Position numbers and translations under genes: made by a program. Shown here piece by piece: positions 32,985-42,585 of a DNA stretch of 64,000 bases. The notes under the pieces were generated by a model. The model saw nothing but the letters and a program-made list of their open reading frames with translations, searched no databases and was not told the origin of the DNA. This DNA is from JAEUSG01 sp964590225 (GTDB lineage: Bacteria; Fibrobacterota; OXYB2-FULL-49-7; JAEUSG01): contig CAZPWS010000006.1 of the NCBI GenBank assembly GCA_964590225.1, positions 1 to 64,000 of the forward strand, read 5' to 3'. Positions within the stretch are counted from its first letter, which is position 1. Every line of letters starts with the position of its first letter.

Positions 32985-34040
32985 ATGAAGATTACCCAGA
33001 ATGTTAATATATCAAGAATTGTTCCGTTAGTTTCACCCAAAAAACTTGCTGATATTATAGTAGCGCCTGCTACGGTCCAAAATAGTGTTTTTGAGAATCG
33101 GCGAAAAATTAGAAACATCTTAAATGGTAAGGATAATAAAATTCTTGCGATTGTTGGTCCATGCTCCATCCATGATACAAAGGCTGCTCTTGAATATGCA
33201 GATAAACTGTCTCAATTAAAAAGAAAAGTAAAAGAGACGATGCTTATAGTTATGCGTGTTTACTTTTCTAAGCCGAGAACAACTATTGGGTGGAGAGGAC
33301 TTATTGCCGACCCATTTCTTGACGGATCTGCAGATATTCCTCAAGGGTTGCATATCGCAAGAAAGCTGCTGCTCGATATTGCTTCTATGGGATTGCCTAC
33401 TGCTACCGAGATGCTTGACCCAATTCTACCACAGTACATATCGGATTTAATTTCATGGGCGGCAATCGGAGCACGGACTACCGAATCGCAAACCCATAGA
33501 GAAATGGCAAGCGGGTTGTCTATGCCTGTTGGCTTCAAAAATAGCACAGATGGAAATCTTAAAGTGGCTTGTGATGCAATGGAGTCTTCGCGCCATCCGC
33601 ACACTTTTCTTGGCATTAACGAGCTTGGCAGAACTGCGGTTGTAAGTACAAAAGGTAATCAGGATGTACACATCATATTAAGAGGTGGATCACACGGCCC
33701 CAATTACTCATCGGCCGTTATTGAAGAGACAGCAACACTCTTAAGAGGACGCAATCTTTCTCCAGCCATTGTTATTGATTGTAGCCACGCGAACTCAGGA
33801 AAAAAACATACCGCTCAGGAAAAAGTTTTGAGGGATATCGCTATTCAAAGAGCTACGGGACAAAAAAACATAGCGGGATTTATGCTTGAAAGCAATCTTT
33901 TCCCCGGTTCACAAAAAATACCCAATGAACTGTGCGACCTAAAATATGGCGTTTCTATTACAGATGAATGTATGGGTTGGCAGGAAACCGAAGCATTATT
34001 GATGGAAGTTAACACCTTGCTGCAATCTGCTCAATATTAA
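32985..34040 (+). CDS. aroG: DAHP synthase, class I AroG/AroF type
   Basis: The 351-aa enzyme condenses phosphoenolpyruvate and erythrose 4-phosphate, the first shikimate step. Visible motifs are AIVGPCSIHD, RVYFSKPRTTIGWRGL, WAAIGARTTESQTHREMASG, VGFKNSTDGN, LRGG, VIDCSHANSGKK and SITDECMGW. The N-terminal extension that binds aromatic amino acids in AroF/G/H is present. Which amino acid inhibits it cannot be read by eye. The plus-strand ATG lies only 15 bp after the terminator T-tract. Confidence 0.95.
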   Translation: MKITQNVNISRIVPLVSPKKLADIIVAPATVQNSVFENRRKIRNILNGKDNKILAIVGPCSIHDTKAALEYADKLSQLKRKVKETMLIVMRVYFSKPRTTIGWRGLIADPFLDGSADIPQGLHIARKLLLDIASMGLPTATEMLDPILPQYISDLISWAAIGARTTESQTHREMASGLSMPVGFKNSTDGNLKVACDAMESSRHPHTFLGINELGRTAVVSTKGNQDVHIILRGGSHGPNYSSAVIEETATLLRGRNLSPAIVIDCSHANSGKKHTAQEKVLRDIAIQRATGQKNIAGFMLESNLFPGSQKIPNELCDLKYGVSITDECMGWQETEALLMEVNTLLQSAQY

Positions 34041-34049
34041 GCGTGCTAT

Positions 34050-35513
34050 TCATAGTTTTCTTAAAGCATTTACGCCGCAGTGAACACCGCCATCGTGCCT
34101 GTGAAGTTCGTTCCATCCGTCAATAAATTTTACAGAGAATCCATAATGGGTTAATTTTTGTTTCCAAGCTTGTTCAAAAACATCTGTTTCGGGTTTTGTT
34201 TCATCCGTACGCGGACCAAAAGGTTTAAGCATTAAAACTGTGCCATTAATAGCAAGAAGGTTAACGGGATTAGGTACAAAGAAGAAATAATCACCTCGAT
34301 TGCCGTTATCGCACATTAGCACTGGCAACCTTATTATCGAAGATCCATCCAAGCTAAGCTCTTTTGTGAGTACAGAAAGTAGTCCATTTGGACCATATAT
34401 TTTTCTATCTGCAAATTCTGCGGCGTTCAATAAAAAGGAATCGCCGGCTATTTCTCCGGCAGTTATAAATGCGGGGAATGGTTCGCCCGAGGCGTCAACC
34501 CACATCTTAGACTCCTCAACAAGATGGTAGCTGCTCGTCAAGTCAGGTATTGTAAACCATACCGGCATCCTTTCGACTCCCATGTTTTTCCCCATAGCAA
34601 AGGAGTGGAAAACTGAAGTGGCTTCCATATTCCAGCTACCACCGATATTGATCCGGTTTCCCGCCATCGAAACAACTTCAGCTATAAGCCCCATTCCTTT
34701 GCCGGATACAATCCGTATGTGTTTGTAACTTAAACCGGAAAAATTTCGTGAAGCATCTTCGATAAATCGCGGACCGCTGTTTGTAATTTTACCGCGAATG
34801 CTTTTTCTTTTGGAGTCAGAAAAAAGAGTGGCAGCATACGGTACCTTTTTTAACAACCGTACCCCTTCAAGCGGGTCAGGGAGCACAACCACCATTTTTT
34901 GAGTTGTTGGAACCGTTAGAAAAGAGACTATTTCATCGACATGCCCAACCTTCAGCCATTCGGTTTCGATCTCAATTAGCTTTCCTTTGTTGGTGGTCTG
35001 CATTCCCTGTTTAACAAAAAAGTCTTTAACTGGCTTTTGCATCGATTTGCCGATTACTATTAATCCATCAGGATATGTTTTGCCAATCGGGGGAGTTACA
35101 AGTATGTTTCCACCAGCGTCAAATCTGTTTAGTGGAGGCTCCCTTTCCACACCAGCATTGATAAGCTTCCATCCCCTTGACAGAAAAAACCTTTTTCCCC
35201 ACGACTCGAGGGTGTTCTCGCACGGCATATTAAGAACGGCTCGCTTGCCATCAATCGAACCAAAAACCCATTTGTCTGTTGTCCAAGTAAATCTTTCTCC
35301 GGTACCTATTGCAGAATACCCTTCCTCTGTTGCCACTTCTATAATAGCTGTTTTACCTAAAAGCTTAGTATTAATAAGCTCGGTTTTAAATCTTTCATGC
35401 TTGCCAATAAAGACAAGCTCAATATCGCCGTGTGGAGCGGAAACAACAAAGCGTCCTTCGTCTGCCGCGTGCGCAAAACGCATGGCGATTACAAATAAAA
35501 TGATTATTCTCAT
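34050..35513 (-). CDS. Secreted bacterial protein-arginine deiminase (PAD) homologue
   Basis: The 487-aa protein has a short signal peptide (MRIIILFVIAMRFAHA). It then aligns by eye with the catalytic domain of animal PADs: GGNILVTPP with GNLEVSPP, WLKVGHVDEI with WLxVGHVDEF, PNPVNLLAING with PNMVNMLVLGK, KPFGPR with KPFGP, and HDGGVHCGVNALRK with HGEVHCGTNVRRK. These give H191, D193 and nucleophile C479, matching human PAD4 H471, D473 and C645. The counterpart of PAD4 D350 could not be placed with confidence. PADs convert peptidyl-arginine to citrulline. The gene is last in a livG-livF-paaK operon, overlapping paaK by 4 bp. Exported location and substrate are inferences. Confidence 0.88.
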   Translation of the reverse strand: MRIIILFVIAMRFAHAADEGRFVVSAPHGDIELVFIGKHERFKTELINTKLLGKTAIIEVATEEGYSAIGTGERFTWTTDKWVFGSIDGKRAVLNMPCENTLESWGKRFFLSRGWKLINAGVEREPPLNRFDAGGNILVTPPIGKTYPDGLIVIGKSMQKPVKDFFVKQGMQTTNKGKLIEIETEWLKVGHVDEIVSFLTVPTTQKMVVVLPDPLEGVRLLKKVPYAATLFSDSKRKSIRGKITNSGPRFIEDASRNFSGLSYKHIRIVSGKGMGLIAEVVSMAGNRINIGGSWNMEATSVFHSFAMGKNMGVERMPVWFTIPDLTSSYHLVEESKMWVDASGEPFPAFITAGEIAGDSFLLNAAEFADRKIYGPNGLLSVLTKELSLDGSSIIRLPVLMCDNGNRGDYFFFVPNPVNLLAINGTVLMLKPFGPRTDETKPETDVFEQAWKQKLTHYGFSVKFIDGWNELHRHDGGVHCGVNALRKL

Positions 35514-36811
35514 TTACTGCGGATATCCATAATGATATTGGATTTTGAATTTGAAAGAGCGCCTTTTACGGCAAGGCTCTCTGATAAATGCACCTTAACA
35601 GAAAGATGCAGTTCCCGTTTAATAGTGGCGGCTATAGTTTCCTTTAACTTTTCCATTCTGCTTACTTCGTCAAAAAAAGGAGTTTTATCCGTAACCACTG
35701 CGTGAAAACTTACAGAATCTAATCCATCTTTATTATCAACAATAAGGCTCCATTCAGAAAAAGGGATACATACAGGGGATAATATCTCTTTAACGCGTGC
35801 GGGGAATAGTTTCACACCTCTTACAACAACGACTCCGTCGGTTCGTTCCAATATTCTGTCGATTCTAATAAACGAACGGCCGCATGGACAATCACCGGGT
35901 ATTATTCTGGTTCTGTCGCCTGTTCTATACCGCAGCAGTGGAAATCCTTCTTTATTAATTGTGGTAAGTACAAGCTCTCCCTCGTCGCCATTTTTCAGGA
36001 CTTCTCCTGTGTCAGAATTGATTATCTCAGCAATAAAATAATCCTCATTAACATGAAGTCCTGTTCTGTGTTGACATTCAGCCGCAACTCCCGGTCCCAT
36101 AATCTCTGATAGTCCGTAAATGTCAAAAGCTTTAATTCCAAGTCCTTCTTCGATTTCACTTCTGATTGCTTCGTTCCACGGTTCAGATCCGAATAGCCCT
36201 ATCTTTAAATGGAGTGATTCGCTATGTATATTCATTTCTTTCATGTGCTGCGAGAGCCTTTTTGCATAGGAAGGCGTTGAGGCGATAACAGTTGCTTTGT
36301 AGTCTCGCATAACAGCAAGCTGTTGCGCCATATCGCTATTTTCCGATGCCGGCAGTACGGAAAGCCCCGCTTGCTCTGCTCCGTAATGAAAACCAAGCCC
36401 ACCCGTAAACAAACTGTAGTGAAAGGCATTTAGCAGAGTATCTTCTTCGTGAGTTCCTGCGTAGCTCATTGCTCTTGCCATCAAGTTCGACCAATGTCTT
36501 AAGTCGTTCTTGGTATAGCCAATAACCACAGGGCGGCCTGTTGTACCCGAAGATGTATGTAAGCGCACAATATCTTTAAGGGGAACAGCGAAAAAACCAT
36601 ATGGATAACCGCTTGCAAGATCGCTCCTTGTTGTAAATGGTAGCAAGGAAAGATCCCGTACCGAAGAAACCTTTTCAACATCGATGGTAAGAGCCTTGAA
36701 TTTTTCTCTGTAAAAAGCGACATTACGCCTTAATCTGTACATTGTTGACTGAAGCCGTTCAAGCTGGAGCTGTTCCAGCTCGCTTCTGCTCATTTTATCA
36801 TTGTCACTCAT
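35510..36811 (-). CDS. paaK: Phenylacetate-CoA ligase-like adenylate-forming enzyme
   Basis: The 433-aa protein has the PaaK pattern: LPFTTRSDLASGYPYGFFAV, the AMP-binding loop RLHTSSGTTGRPVVIGYT, DIYGLSEIMGPGVAAEC, YRTGDRTRI and a C-terminal domain with RVKEILSP. It activates an aryl-acetate to its CoA thioester; exact substrate is not readable. It starts 20 bp after livF and overlaps the PAD gene. In anaerobes paaK is often next to branched-chain amino acid transporter genes and indolepyruvate oxidoreductase genes; the latter are not seen here. Confidence 0.92.
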   Translation of the reverse strand: MSDNDKMSRSELEQLQLERLQSTMYRLRRNVAFYREKFKALTIDVEKVSSVRDLSLLPFTTRSDLASGYPYGFFAVPLKDIVRLHTSSGTTGRPVVIGYTKNDLRHWSNLMARAMSYAGTHEEDTLLNAFHYSLFTGGLGFHYGAEQAGLSVLPASENSDMAQQLAVMRDYKATVIASTPSYAKRLSQHMKEMNIHSESLHLKIGLFGSEPWNEAIRSEIEEGLGIKAFDIYGLSEIMGPGVAAECQHRTGLHVNEDYFIAEIINSDTGEVLKNGDEGELVLTTINKEGFPLLRYRTGDRTRIIPGDCPCGRSFIRIDRILERTDGVVVVRGVKLFPARVKEILSPVCIPFSEWSLIVDNKDGLDSVSFHAVVTDKTPFFDEVSRMEKLKETIAATIKRELHLSVKVHLSESLAVKGALSNSKSNIIMDIRSK

Positions 36812-36831
36812 TTCTCCCCCGCTTCAATGGT

Positions 36832-37566
36832 TTATTCATTGATAGAAGTATATTCCTTGCCAAGATATGCCCTTTGAACCTCTTTATTGTTTAAAAGCTC
36901 ATCCGCACTACCCTCAAGAGCTATCCGTCCCGTCTCAAGTACATATGCGCGATCCGCAATTTTTAAAGCAGCAGTTGCATTTTGTTCAACAAGAAGAACT
37001 GTTACTCCAGTATCGCGTAGCCTTGTTATTATTGAAAAAATCTCTTTTACCATTAAAGGAGCAAGACCCATTGAAGGTTCATCAAGCATCAATACCTTTG
37101 GCCGTGCAAGAAGCGCCCGTGCCATAGCCAACATCTGCTGCTCTCCACCTGAAAGGGTACCGGCAAACTGACGATATCGCTCTCTAAGAACTGGAAAAAT
37201 TTCAAGTATTTCCTCTTTTGTCTGCTTTATTATATCTTTTTTACCATTAACAAATGGGATATATCCTCCAAGTTCAAGATTTTCTTCAACCGAAAGAGGC
37301 GCAAATACCTGTCTGCCTTCCGGTACTTGCGAACAACCTTTTATTACTATAGTGTTCGGCGAGGATCCCGTTGTGTTTTCGCCGTTAACCTCTATTTCAC
37401 CCCCATAAATATCAACAAAACCGGATATAGAGTTGATTAATGTTGATTTTCCAGCGCCATTTGCGCCTACAAGAGCCACGATTTCTCCCTTGCTGATATG
37501 CATAGAGACACTGTGAAGGACTTCGAGTGTACCATATCCGGCTGTGAGATTTTTTAGCCTTACCAT
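36832..37566 (-). CDS. livF: Branched-chain amino acid ABC transporter ATPase LivF
   Basis: The 244-aa protein is a complete ABC ATPase: Walker A GANGAGKST, signature LSGGEQQMLAMARAL, Walker B VLMLDEPSMGLAP, and switch His replaced in the LLVEQNA context typical of LivF. It overlaps livG by 7 bp. It powers uptake of branched-chain or related amino acids with LivG and the permeases LivHM, which are not found in the window. Confidence 0.94.
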   Translation of the reverse strand: MVRLKNLTAGYGTLEVLHSVSMHISKGEIVALVGANGAGKSTLINSISGFVDIYGGEIEVNGENTTGSSPNTIVIKGCSQVPEGRQVFAPLSVEENLELGGYIPFVNGKKDIIKQTKEEILEIFPVLRERYRQFAGTLSGGEQQMLAMARALLARPKVLMLDEPSMGLAPLMVKEIFSIITRLRDTGVTVLLVEQNATAALKIADRAYVLETGRIALEGSADELLNNKEVQRAYLGKEYTSINE

Positions 37567-38345
37567 TCACCTTCCCCAAGATATTGTCTGATTACCAGTT
37601 CATCTTTTTGTACTTCCCGTGGCGTTCCTTCCGCAATTTTTTGACCTTGAGCAAGAACAGTAACTCTTTCTGATATTCCCATAACGAGGCCCATGTCATG
37701 CTCAACAATAAGGATTGTAACCCCTTTAGAACTTATCGCCTTGATATATTCGGATAGCTCCTCTGTTTCCTTCATGTTTAATCCGGCTGCCGGCTCGTCG
37801 AGCAGGAGAAGCGTTGGGTTAGAAATAAGCGCTCGTGCAAGTTCCATTTTGCGCCTTTCCCCATAAGAAAGAGAGCCTGCAATCTTGTTAAGTATTGTTA
37901 TAATACCAAGATACGATGCCGTTGCCTCAGCTTTTTCTCGGGCTATTCTCTCTTCTTTTTTTACTAAGGGGGTATGAAAAAGAGATCTGATAAAACCTGA
38001 GCGGTGCATTGTGTGGGTGCCAAGAGCTATGTTGTCAATAACAGTCATTGTAGAAGCAATTCTGATATTTTGAAATGTGCGCATAATACCCATTGCAGCT
38101 ACCGCATACGGAGGATAACCGGTTATCTCTTTCCCGTTAAACTTTATAGTTCCACTATCTGGCTTTATAGCGCCTGCCAAAAGGTTAAAAAGGGTTGTTT
38201 TTCCAGCTCCGTTAGGACCGATAACAGCATGGATTGTTCCCCTTTGTACAGCAAAGGATACATTTTGTACCGCATGTATTCCGCCAAACGACTTTGTTAC
38301 AGCTGTTACTTCAAGAATAGAATCCATCAGCAAATAAATATACAT
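37560..38345 (-). CDS. livG: Branched-chain amino acid ABC transporter ATPase LivG
   Basis: The 261-aa ABC ATPase has Walker A GPNGAGKTT, signature LSYGERRKMELARAL, Walker B LLLLDEPAAGLN and IVEHDMGLVMGISERV, the LivG pattern. ATG 38345 follows AAGGAG at short spacing; ATG 38327 (MDSILEV) is an alternative. It is the first gene of livG-livF-paaK-PAD, transcribed away from prfC. Permease and binding-protein genes are not adjacent. Confidence 0.94.
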   Translation of the reverse strand: MYIYLLMDSILEVTAVTKSFGGIHAVQNVSFAVQRGTIHAVIGPNGAGKTTLFNLLAGAIKPDSGTIKFNGKEITGYPPYAVAAMGIMRTFQNIRIASTMTVIDNIALGTHTMHRSGFIRSLFHTPLVKKEERIAREKAEATASYLGIITILNKIAGSLSYGERRKMELARALISNPTLLLLDEPAAGLNMKETEELSEYIKAISSKGVTILIVEHDMGLVMGISERVTVLAQGQKIAEGTPREVQKDELVIRQYLGEGEW

Positions 38346-38422
38346 CAACTCCTTGTTAAAAGATTGTATTTATCTAAGCCACCACCTATTTTTAGTGTAA
38401 AAAATCAGAAGGAGTTATTTTT

Positions 38423-40003
38423 TTGAGCACCAATAGGGAAATTTCCAGAAGACGGACATTCGCCATTGTTTCACATCCGGATGCAGGCAAGACAACACTT
38501 ACAGAAAAGTTTCTGTTATATGGTGGTGCCGTGCAGCTTGCTGGCTCAGTGACTGCTCGCAAACAGGATCGTGCGACAGTTTCAGACTGGCTCGAAATAG
38601 AGCGGAAAAGGGGAATTTCAGTAACATCAACCGTCCTTTTTTTCGACTACGACGGTTATCGGATAAATTTACTTGACACACCAGGACACAACGACTTCTC
38701 GGAAGACACATACAGGGTACTCACGGCTGTTGACTCAGTTATCATGGTTGTTGATGGTGGCAAGGGAATTGAGCTGCAAACAAAAAAGCTTTTTGAAGTA
38801 TGTCGTAGAAGGAAAATACCAGTGTTTACATTTGTAAACAAGATGGACAGGCCGGCAATCGATACTTTATCGCTTCTTGATGAAATTGAGAAAATTCTCA
38901 AGATAAAAACATATCCAATGAACTGGCCGCTTGGCTCCGGCCCTGACTTTAAAGGTGTTTGGGATCGCACTACAAAACTGGCGCACCTGTTTCAGCGGAC
39001 TGTAGGCGGAGCCTTCAAGGCTCCTGTTTCTACACATGGACTCGACGACCCTGTTATCCGTGATGTGCTTGACGACCTTGTCTATCAAACAATAAGAGAA
39101 GAGGTAGAAATAGTCGAAGAGACCGGAGTCGCTTTTAATCCAATAGATGTTCTGCACGGTGAAACTACACCTGTCTTTTTTGGCAGCGCAATAAATAATT
39201 TTGGACTTCAGCTTCTTCTTGATGGATTTATCAAGTACGCTCCCGAACCGCAGCCGAGACTATCAAATGGGATAACAATAAAGCCCGAGGATGAAAAGTT
39301 TTCAGGTTTCATATTCAAGATTCAGGCAAATATGGACCCACGACACCGCGATCGTATGTCTTTTGTGCGAATAGTATCGGGTAAATTCTATCGTGAAATG
39401 CCCGTTATTCACTGTAGAACAGGCAAGAAAATTCGGCTTACCAATACCAACAATGTTTTTGGCCGCGATAGAGTTTCAATTGATGAAGCCTTTCCTGGTG
39501 ATGTTATAGGCGTTGTTGGAGGAGATTTTTTTAGCATTGGCGACACGCTTGGCGACGATCCATTAGTAAAGTATGAAGAGATTCCCCGTTTCCCGCCTGA
39601 GTGTTTTTCCTTTATATATAATCCGTCACCTGCCAACTATAAGCGGTTTCAGAGCGGTTTAGACCAGCTTGTGCAGGAAGGACTTGTACACAAGTTTGAA
39701 CTGGAGCGCTCTTTCCAAAAGGTCCCCCTGCTTGCTGCTGTTGGGCCATTACAATTTGACATGGTACAATTCCGCCTTGAGTCTGAATATGGAGCGGCTT
39801 CGCGCATAGAAAGGGCTTCATGGACAATTGCGCGCTGGCTTGTTAACGAAGAAAATGTTGATAAGGAAAAAATAAGCCTCCCTTATGGCAGCGAGTGGGC
39901 AGCTGACAGGGATGGCCGTTCAGTTGTTCTATTCAACAGCGATTGGCATTTAAATTCTTTTTTAGAAAACAACAAGGAGATTCTTCTTTCAGAATATCCG
40001 TAA
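38423..40003 (+). CDS. prfC: Peptide chain release factor 3
   Basis: The 526-aa GTPase starts at TTG 38423 with AAGGAG upstream. G1 is SHPDAGKTTLTEK, G3 is DTPGHNDFSEDTYR and G4 is NKMDRPA; the C-terminal part matches RF3 (NPSPANYKRFQSGLDQL, GPLQFDMVQFRLESEYG). RF3 recycles RF1/RF2 from the ribosome after peptide release. The rare TTG start may lower its expression. dprA follows in the same orientation. Confidence 0.97.
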   Translation: MSTNREISRRRTFAIVSHPDAGKTTLTEKFLLYGGAVQLAGSVTARKQDRATVSDWLEIERKRGISVTSTVLFFDYDGYRINLLDTPGHNDFSEDTYRVLTAVDSVIMVVDGGKGIELQTKKLFEVCRRRKIPVFTFVNKMDRPAIDTLSLLDEIEKILKIKTYPMNWPLGSGPDFKGVWDRTTKLAHLFQRTVGGAFKAPVSTHGLDDPVIRDVLDDLVYQTIREEVEIVEETGVAFNPIDVLHGETTPVFFGSAINNFGLQLLLDGFIKYAPEPQPRLSNGITIKPEDEKFSGFIFKIQANMDPRHRDRMSFVRIVSGKFYREMPVIHCRTGKKIRLTNTNNVFGRDRVSIDEAFPGDVIGVVGGDFFSIGDTLGDDPLVKYEEIPRFPPECFSFIYNPSPANYKRFQSGLDQLVQEGLVHKFELERSFQKVPLLAAVGPLQFDMVQFRLESEYGAASRIERASWTIARWLVNEENVDKEKISLPYGSEWAADRDGRSVVLFNSDWHLNSFLENNKEILLSEYP

Positions 40004-40028
40004 GGATTTTTATAGAAGCAAACTTACT

Positions 40029-41108
40029 ATGGATGAAAAAACAGCATTTGTTGCGCTTTCTTGTATTGAGGGGTTGGGCAGTATTACTATCCAAAAACTC
40101 CTTGCCCATTATAAAACCCCTGAAAATATCTGGCATTCTGACAAAGGTGAGCTTGAAGCTATTTTAAGGAGCAGTACTATTGCCGAAGCCTTTCAGCGAT
40201 TTGATCCGGTAGAATTTGCAGAAAAACAATTTGTGGCTGCTTTAAAAAGCAAAAGCAAGATTATCCTTAAAAGCGACCTTGAATACCCAAGGTGCTTAAA
40301 GGATATTCCCGACTCGCCTTTTGTTCTCTATGTCAAAGGAGAACTCCCGAATGAAACAGAACTGCCTGGAATTGCAATTGTAGGAACACGAAAGCCAACA
40401 AACTATGGAATAAAGATTACCGCAAAAATTGCGCGGGAGCTTGTCGATAAAAAAGTATCTATTATAAGCGGATATGCACTTGGCATTGACGCGGTAGCCC
40501 ACGAAAGTGCCGCTAACGCAGGTGGAATAACGCTGGCGGTACTTGGCTGCGGTCTCGACTGTGATTATCCTGCCCATAATGCTACAATGAGAAAAAAAAT
40601 CACTGATAGGGGAGCGCTGATTACCGAGTTTCCTTTCTTTACAAAACCGGTTCCATGGCATTTCCCGAGGCGAAATAGAATTGTTAGTGGTTTATCATTT
40701 GCCGTTGCGGTTATTGAAGCTGGCGAAAAGAGCGGCGCGCTTATAACGGCAAGGGCAGCGCTTGAACAAAACAGGGAAATATTCGCTGTTCCAGGCAATG
40801 TCGATTCTCCGCAGTCGGCTGGTACAAACAGGCTAATAAGGGATGGTGCCCATCCTCTTCTTGAAACTTCGGATATTTTGCTGCTAAAAGTACCTAAAAA
40901 AAATAAGAGTCAAGTTGTCCAAATGGAGATGGCGTTAGACGAAGGTGAACATTCTCTTCTTGCCGTTATGAATAGCGAACCTCTACATATTGATATTATT
41001 GCTAATAAAATAAAAATATCTATTTCTGCCCTTATGCCAATTCTACTGGCTCTTGAGTTAAAAGGCTTAATAATTAGACACCCAGGGATGTGTTTTTCTG
41101 TGAGATAA
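40029..41108 (+). CDS. dprA: DNA processing protein DprA/Smf
   Basis: The 359-aa protein has the DprA Rossmann-like core: AIVGTRKPTNYG, IISGYALGIDAVAHESA, VLGCGLDCDYPAHN, FPRRNRIVSGLS, EAGEKSGALITARAALEQNR and VPGNVDSPQSAGTNRLIRDGA. A C-terminal winged-helix (IDIIANKIKISISALMPILLALELKGLI) follows. It loads RecA onto incoming single strands in transformation. It lies between prfC and an FtsB-like gene. Confidence 0.96.
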   Translation: MDEKTAFVALSCIEGLGSITIQKLLAHYKTPENIWHSDKGELEAILRSSTIAEAFQRFDPVEFAEKQFVAALKSKSKIILKSDLEYPRCLKDIPDSPFVLYVKGELPNETELPGIAIVGTRKPTNYGIKITAKIARELVDKKVSIISGYALGIDAVAHESAANAGGITLAVLGCGLDCDYPAHNATMRKKITDRGALITEFPFFTKPVPWHFPRRNRIVSGLSFAVAVIEAGEKSGALITARAALEQNREIFAVPGNVDSPQSAGTNRLIRDGAHPLLETSDILLLKVPKKNKSQVVQMEMALDEGEHSLLAVMNSEPLHIDIIANKIKISISALMPILLALELKGLIIRHPGMCFSVR

Positions 41109-41114
41109 CTAACG

Positions 41115-41489
41115 ATGGCCAATAGAGAATTATACTTTGTTCGAGTTGTGAAGGCATTTACAGATAAACGGGGAATTTCGCAAAGAAGAATTATTATTTT
41201 TATTTCTGCTCTTTTGTTTGCTATTTTGCTCTTTTATTTGTTTGCTGGCCCTTATGGTATTGTTAACATGATACGAATCAATAGCGAAAAAAAGGGGCTT
41301 GAGAAAAAAATAGCTGACCTGGTTATAGAAAGAGACACCCTTGTTTCTACTATTAAGAGTCTTAAAACAGATACGAAGGCAATCGAAAAAATAGCGCGAG
41401 AACGGTATGGCATGGCGAAAAAGGGAGAGCAGGTTTATAAAATAGTTCCAGCCGATACGACTGTTAAGCCAACCTCTGGACAACCATAA
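41115..41489 (+). CDS. ftsB: FtsB/DivIC-like septum formation initiator
   Basis: The 124-aa bitopic protein has a short cytoplasmic N-terminus, one membrane helix (RIIIFISALLFAILLFYLFA) and a periplasmic coiled coil (EKKGLEKKIADLVIERDTL) followed by IEKIARERYGMAKKGE, the FtsB/DivIC signature. It helps recruit FtsW/FtsI to the septum. It starts 6 bp after dprA. Confidence 0.88.
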   Translation: MANRELYFVRVVKAFTDKRGISQRRIIIFISALLFAILLFYLFAGPYGIVNMIRINSEKKGLEKKIADLVIERDTLVSTIKSLKTDTKAIEKIARERYGMAKKGEQVYKIVPADTTVKPTSGQP

Positions 41490-41496
41490 AACAAAG

Positions 41497-42585
41497 CTAT
41501 TTGAAGCTACAAACTCGCGGAGCGTCAAAAAGGTTGAAATCAAACGGTGTTGACGCGATAGAGTATTGGCCTGCAATAATCGTCTGGATTGTGTATCTGT
41601 ATTCAACGCCATCGACTATAAAAGGCCTGTCGTCAATTAAACTGTATTCGTACCCGTTCCATGTGTAGTCCTTCCATAGCTCTATCGGTTTTTCATATAC
41701 TATTGTCCAAATCGGTTGGATGAAGGTCTTAAATTCAAGTTTCAGATAAAATCCATCGGCCATAGGAATCTTGGGTCCCCATTTTAACTCGACTTTTGAT
41801 GTACATATCTTAACTATATCATAAATAACGGGTTGATCGGGGTTAAGCATGGAACATGGATTACCAAATGTCCAGAGAAGACCGTATAACTCACTGTCGG
41901 CAGATTCAAGATGAAAGCCATCTTCTTCAAAAACACCACGAATGCTAATCTGGAGGCTGGTGTTTACCAAAGGGAAAACAGTAGTAGAATCGATGAAAAC
42001 ATAATTGTGTTCAATGTTGGAATGAAACTTATCTGTATTAACGAAGAGTGCGTTTATTTGTGAATATCCTTCGTAAACAAAAATTCTATAGTAATTAAAA
42101 ACTGGATAATATGGAAGTTCTACACGGAGTTTGGAATCACAAATTTGAAATGCTTTTGGTTGCTGGATTATTTGAGGCAGATATGGGTTGAGATAAATGT
42201 CTGTTATGTATGTTCTATCGTTCCGGTTTACATTGAAAGTGGTGGAGCCGTGCATAAGGATATTGTGCAGCGTATCCAATATTTGTATCTCCATGTACGC
42301 ATCACCTTCTGGCACATCCTCGATCAGGATATGGCCGGAGATATAATCGACAATTCTATGAATGGATTCATCATCATCAATATTTATGTCAATAGCAACA
42401 AATTTAGCTTTTGAGCGTATAGATGGTGGAGGCGAGAAAGAGTAGCCTTCTGCACTGGTTTTGAATAGCATTACCGGGGCCAATGAAACACCCTTTTTAG
42501 TTTCAGTGGGCTTATTGTTTGAACAACCCATTAACAATAACAGTAAAAAAACAGTAACAAGTTTTATAATCAATCTGTAGGCCAT
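41497..42585 (-). CDS. Hypothetical lipoprotein, 362 aa
   Basis: The signal IIKLVTVFLLLLLMGC has a lipobox LMGC, predicting a lipid-anchored outer- or inner-membrane protein. The rest is beta-rich and aromatic (YYRIFVYEGYSQ, WTIVYEKPIELWKDYTW, YRYTIQTIIAGQY), compatible with Ig/fibronectin-like modules. No family is recognised. Its start overlaps the 3' end of the CsgG-like gene by 16 bp, so the two are co-expressed. It converges on ftsB with a 7-bp gap. Confidence 0.75.
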   Translation of the reverse strand: MAYRLIIKLVTVFLLLLLMGCSNNKPTETKKGVSLAPVMLFKTSAEGYSFSPPPSIRSKAKFVAIDINIDDDESIHRIVDYISGHILIEDVPEGDAYMEIQILDTLHNILMHGSTTFNVNRNDRTYITDIYLNPYLPQIIQQPKAFQICDSKLRVELPYYPVFNYYRIFVYEGYSQINALFVNTDKFHSNIEHNYVFIDSTTVFPLVNTSLQISIRGVFEEDGFHLESADSELYGLLWTFGNPCSMLNPDQPVIYDIVKICTSKVELKWGPKIPMADGFYLKLEFKTFIQPIWTIVYEKPIELWKDYTWNGYEYSLIDDRPFIVDGVEYRYTIQTIIAGQYSIASTPFDFNLFDAPRVCSFK

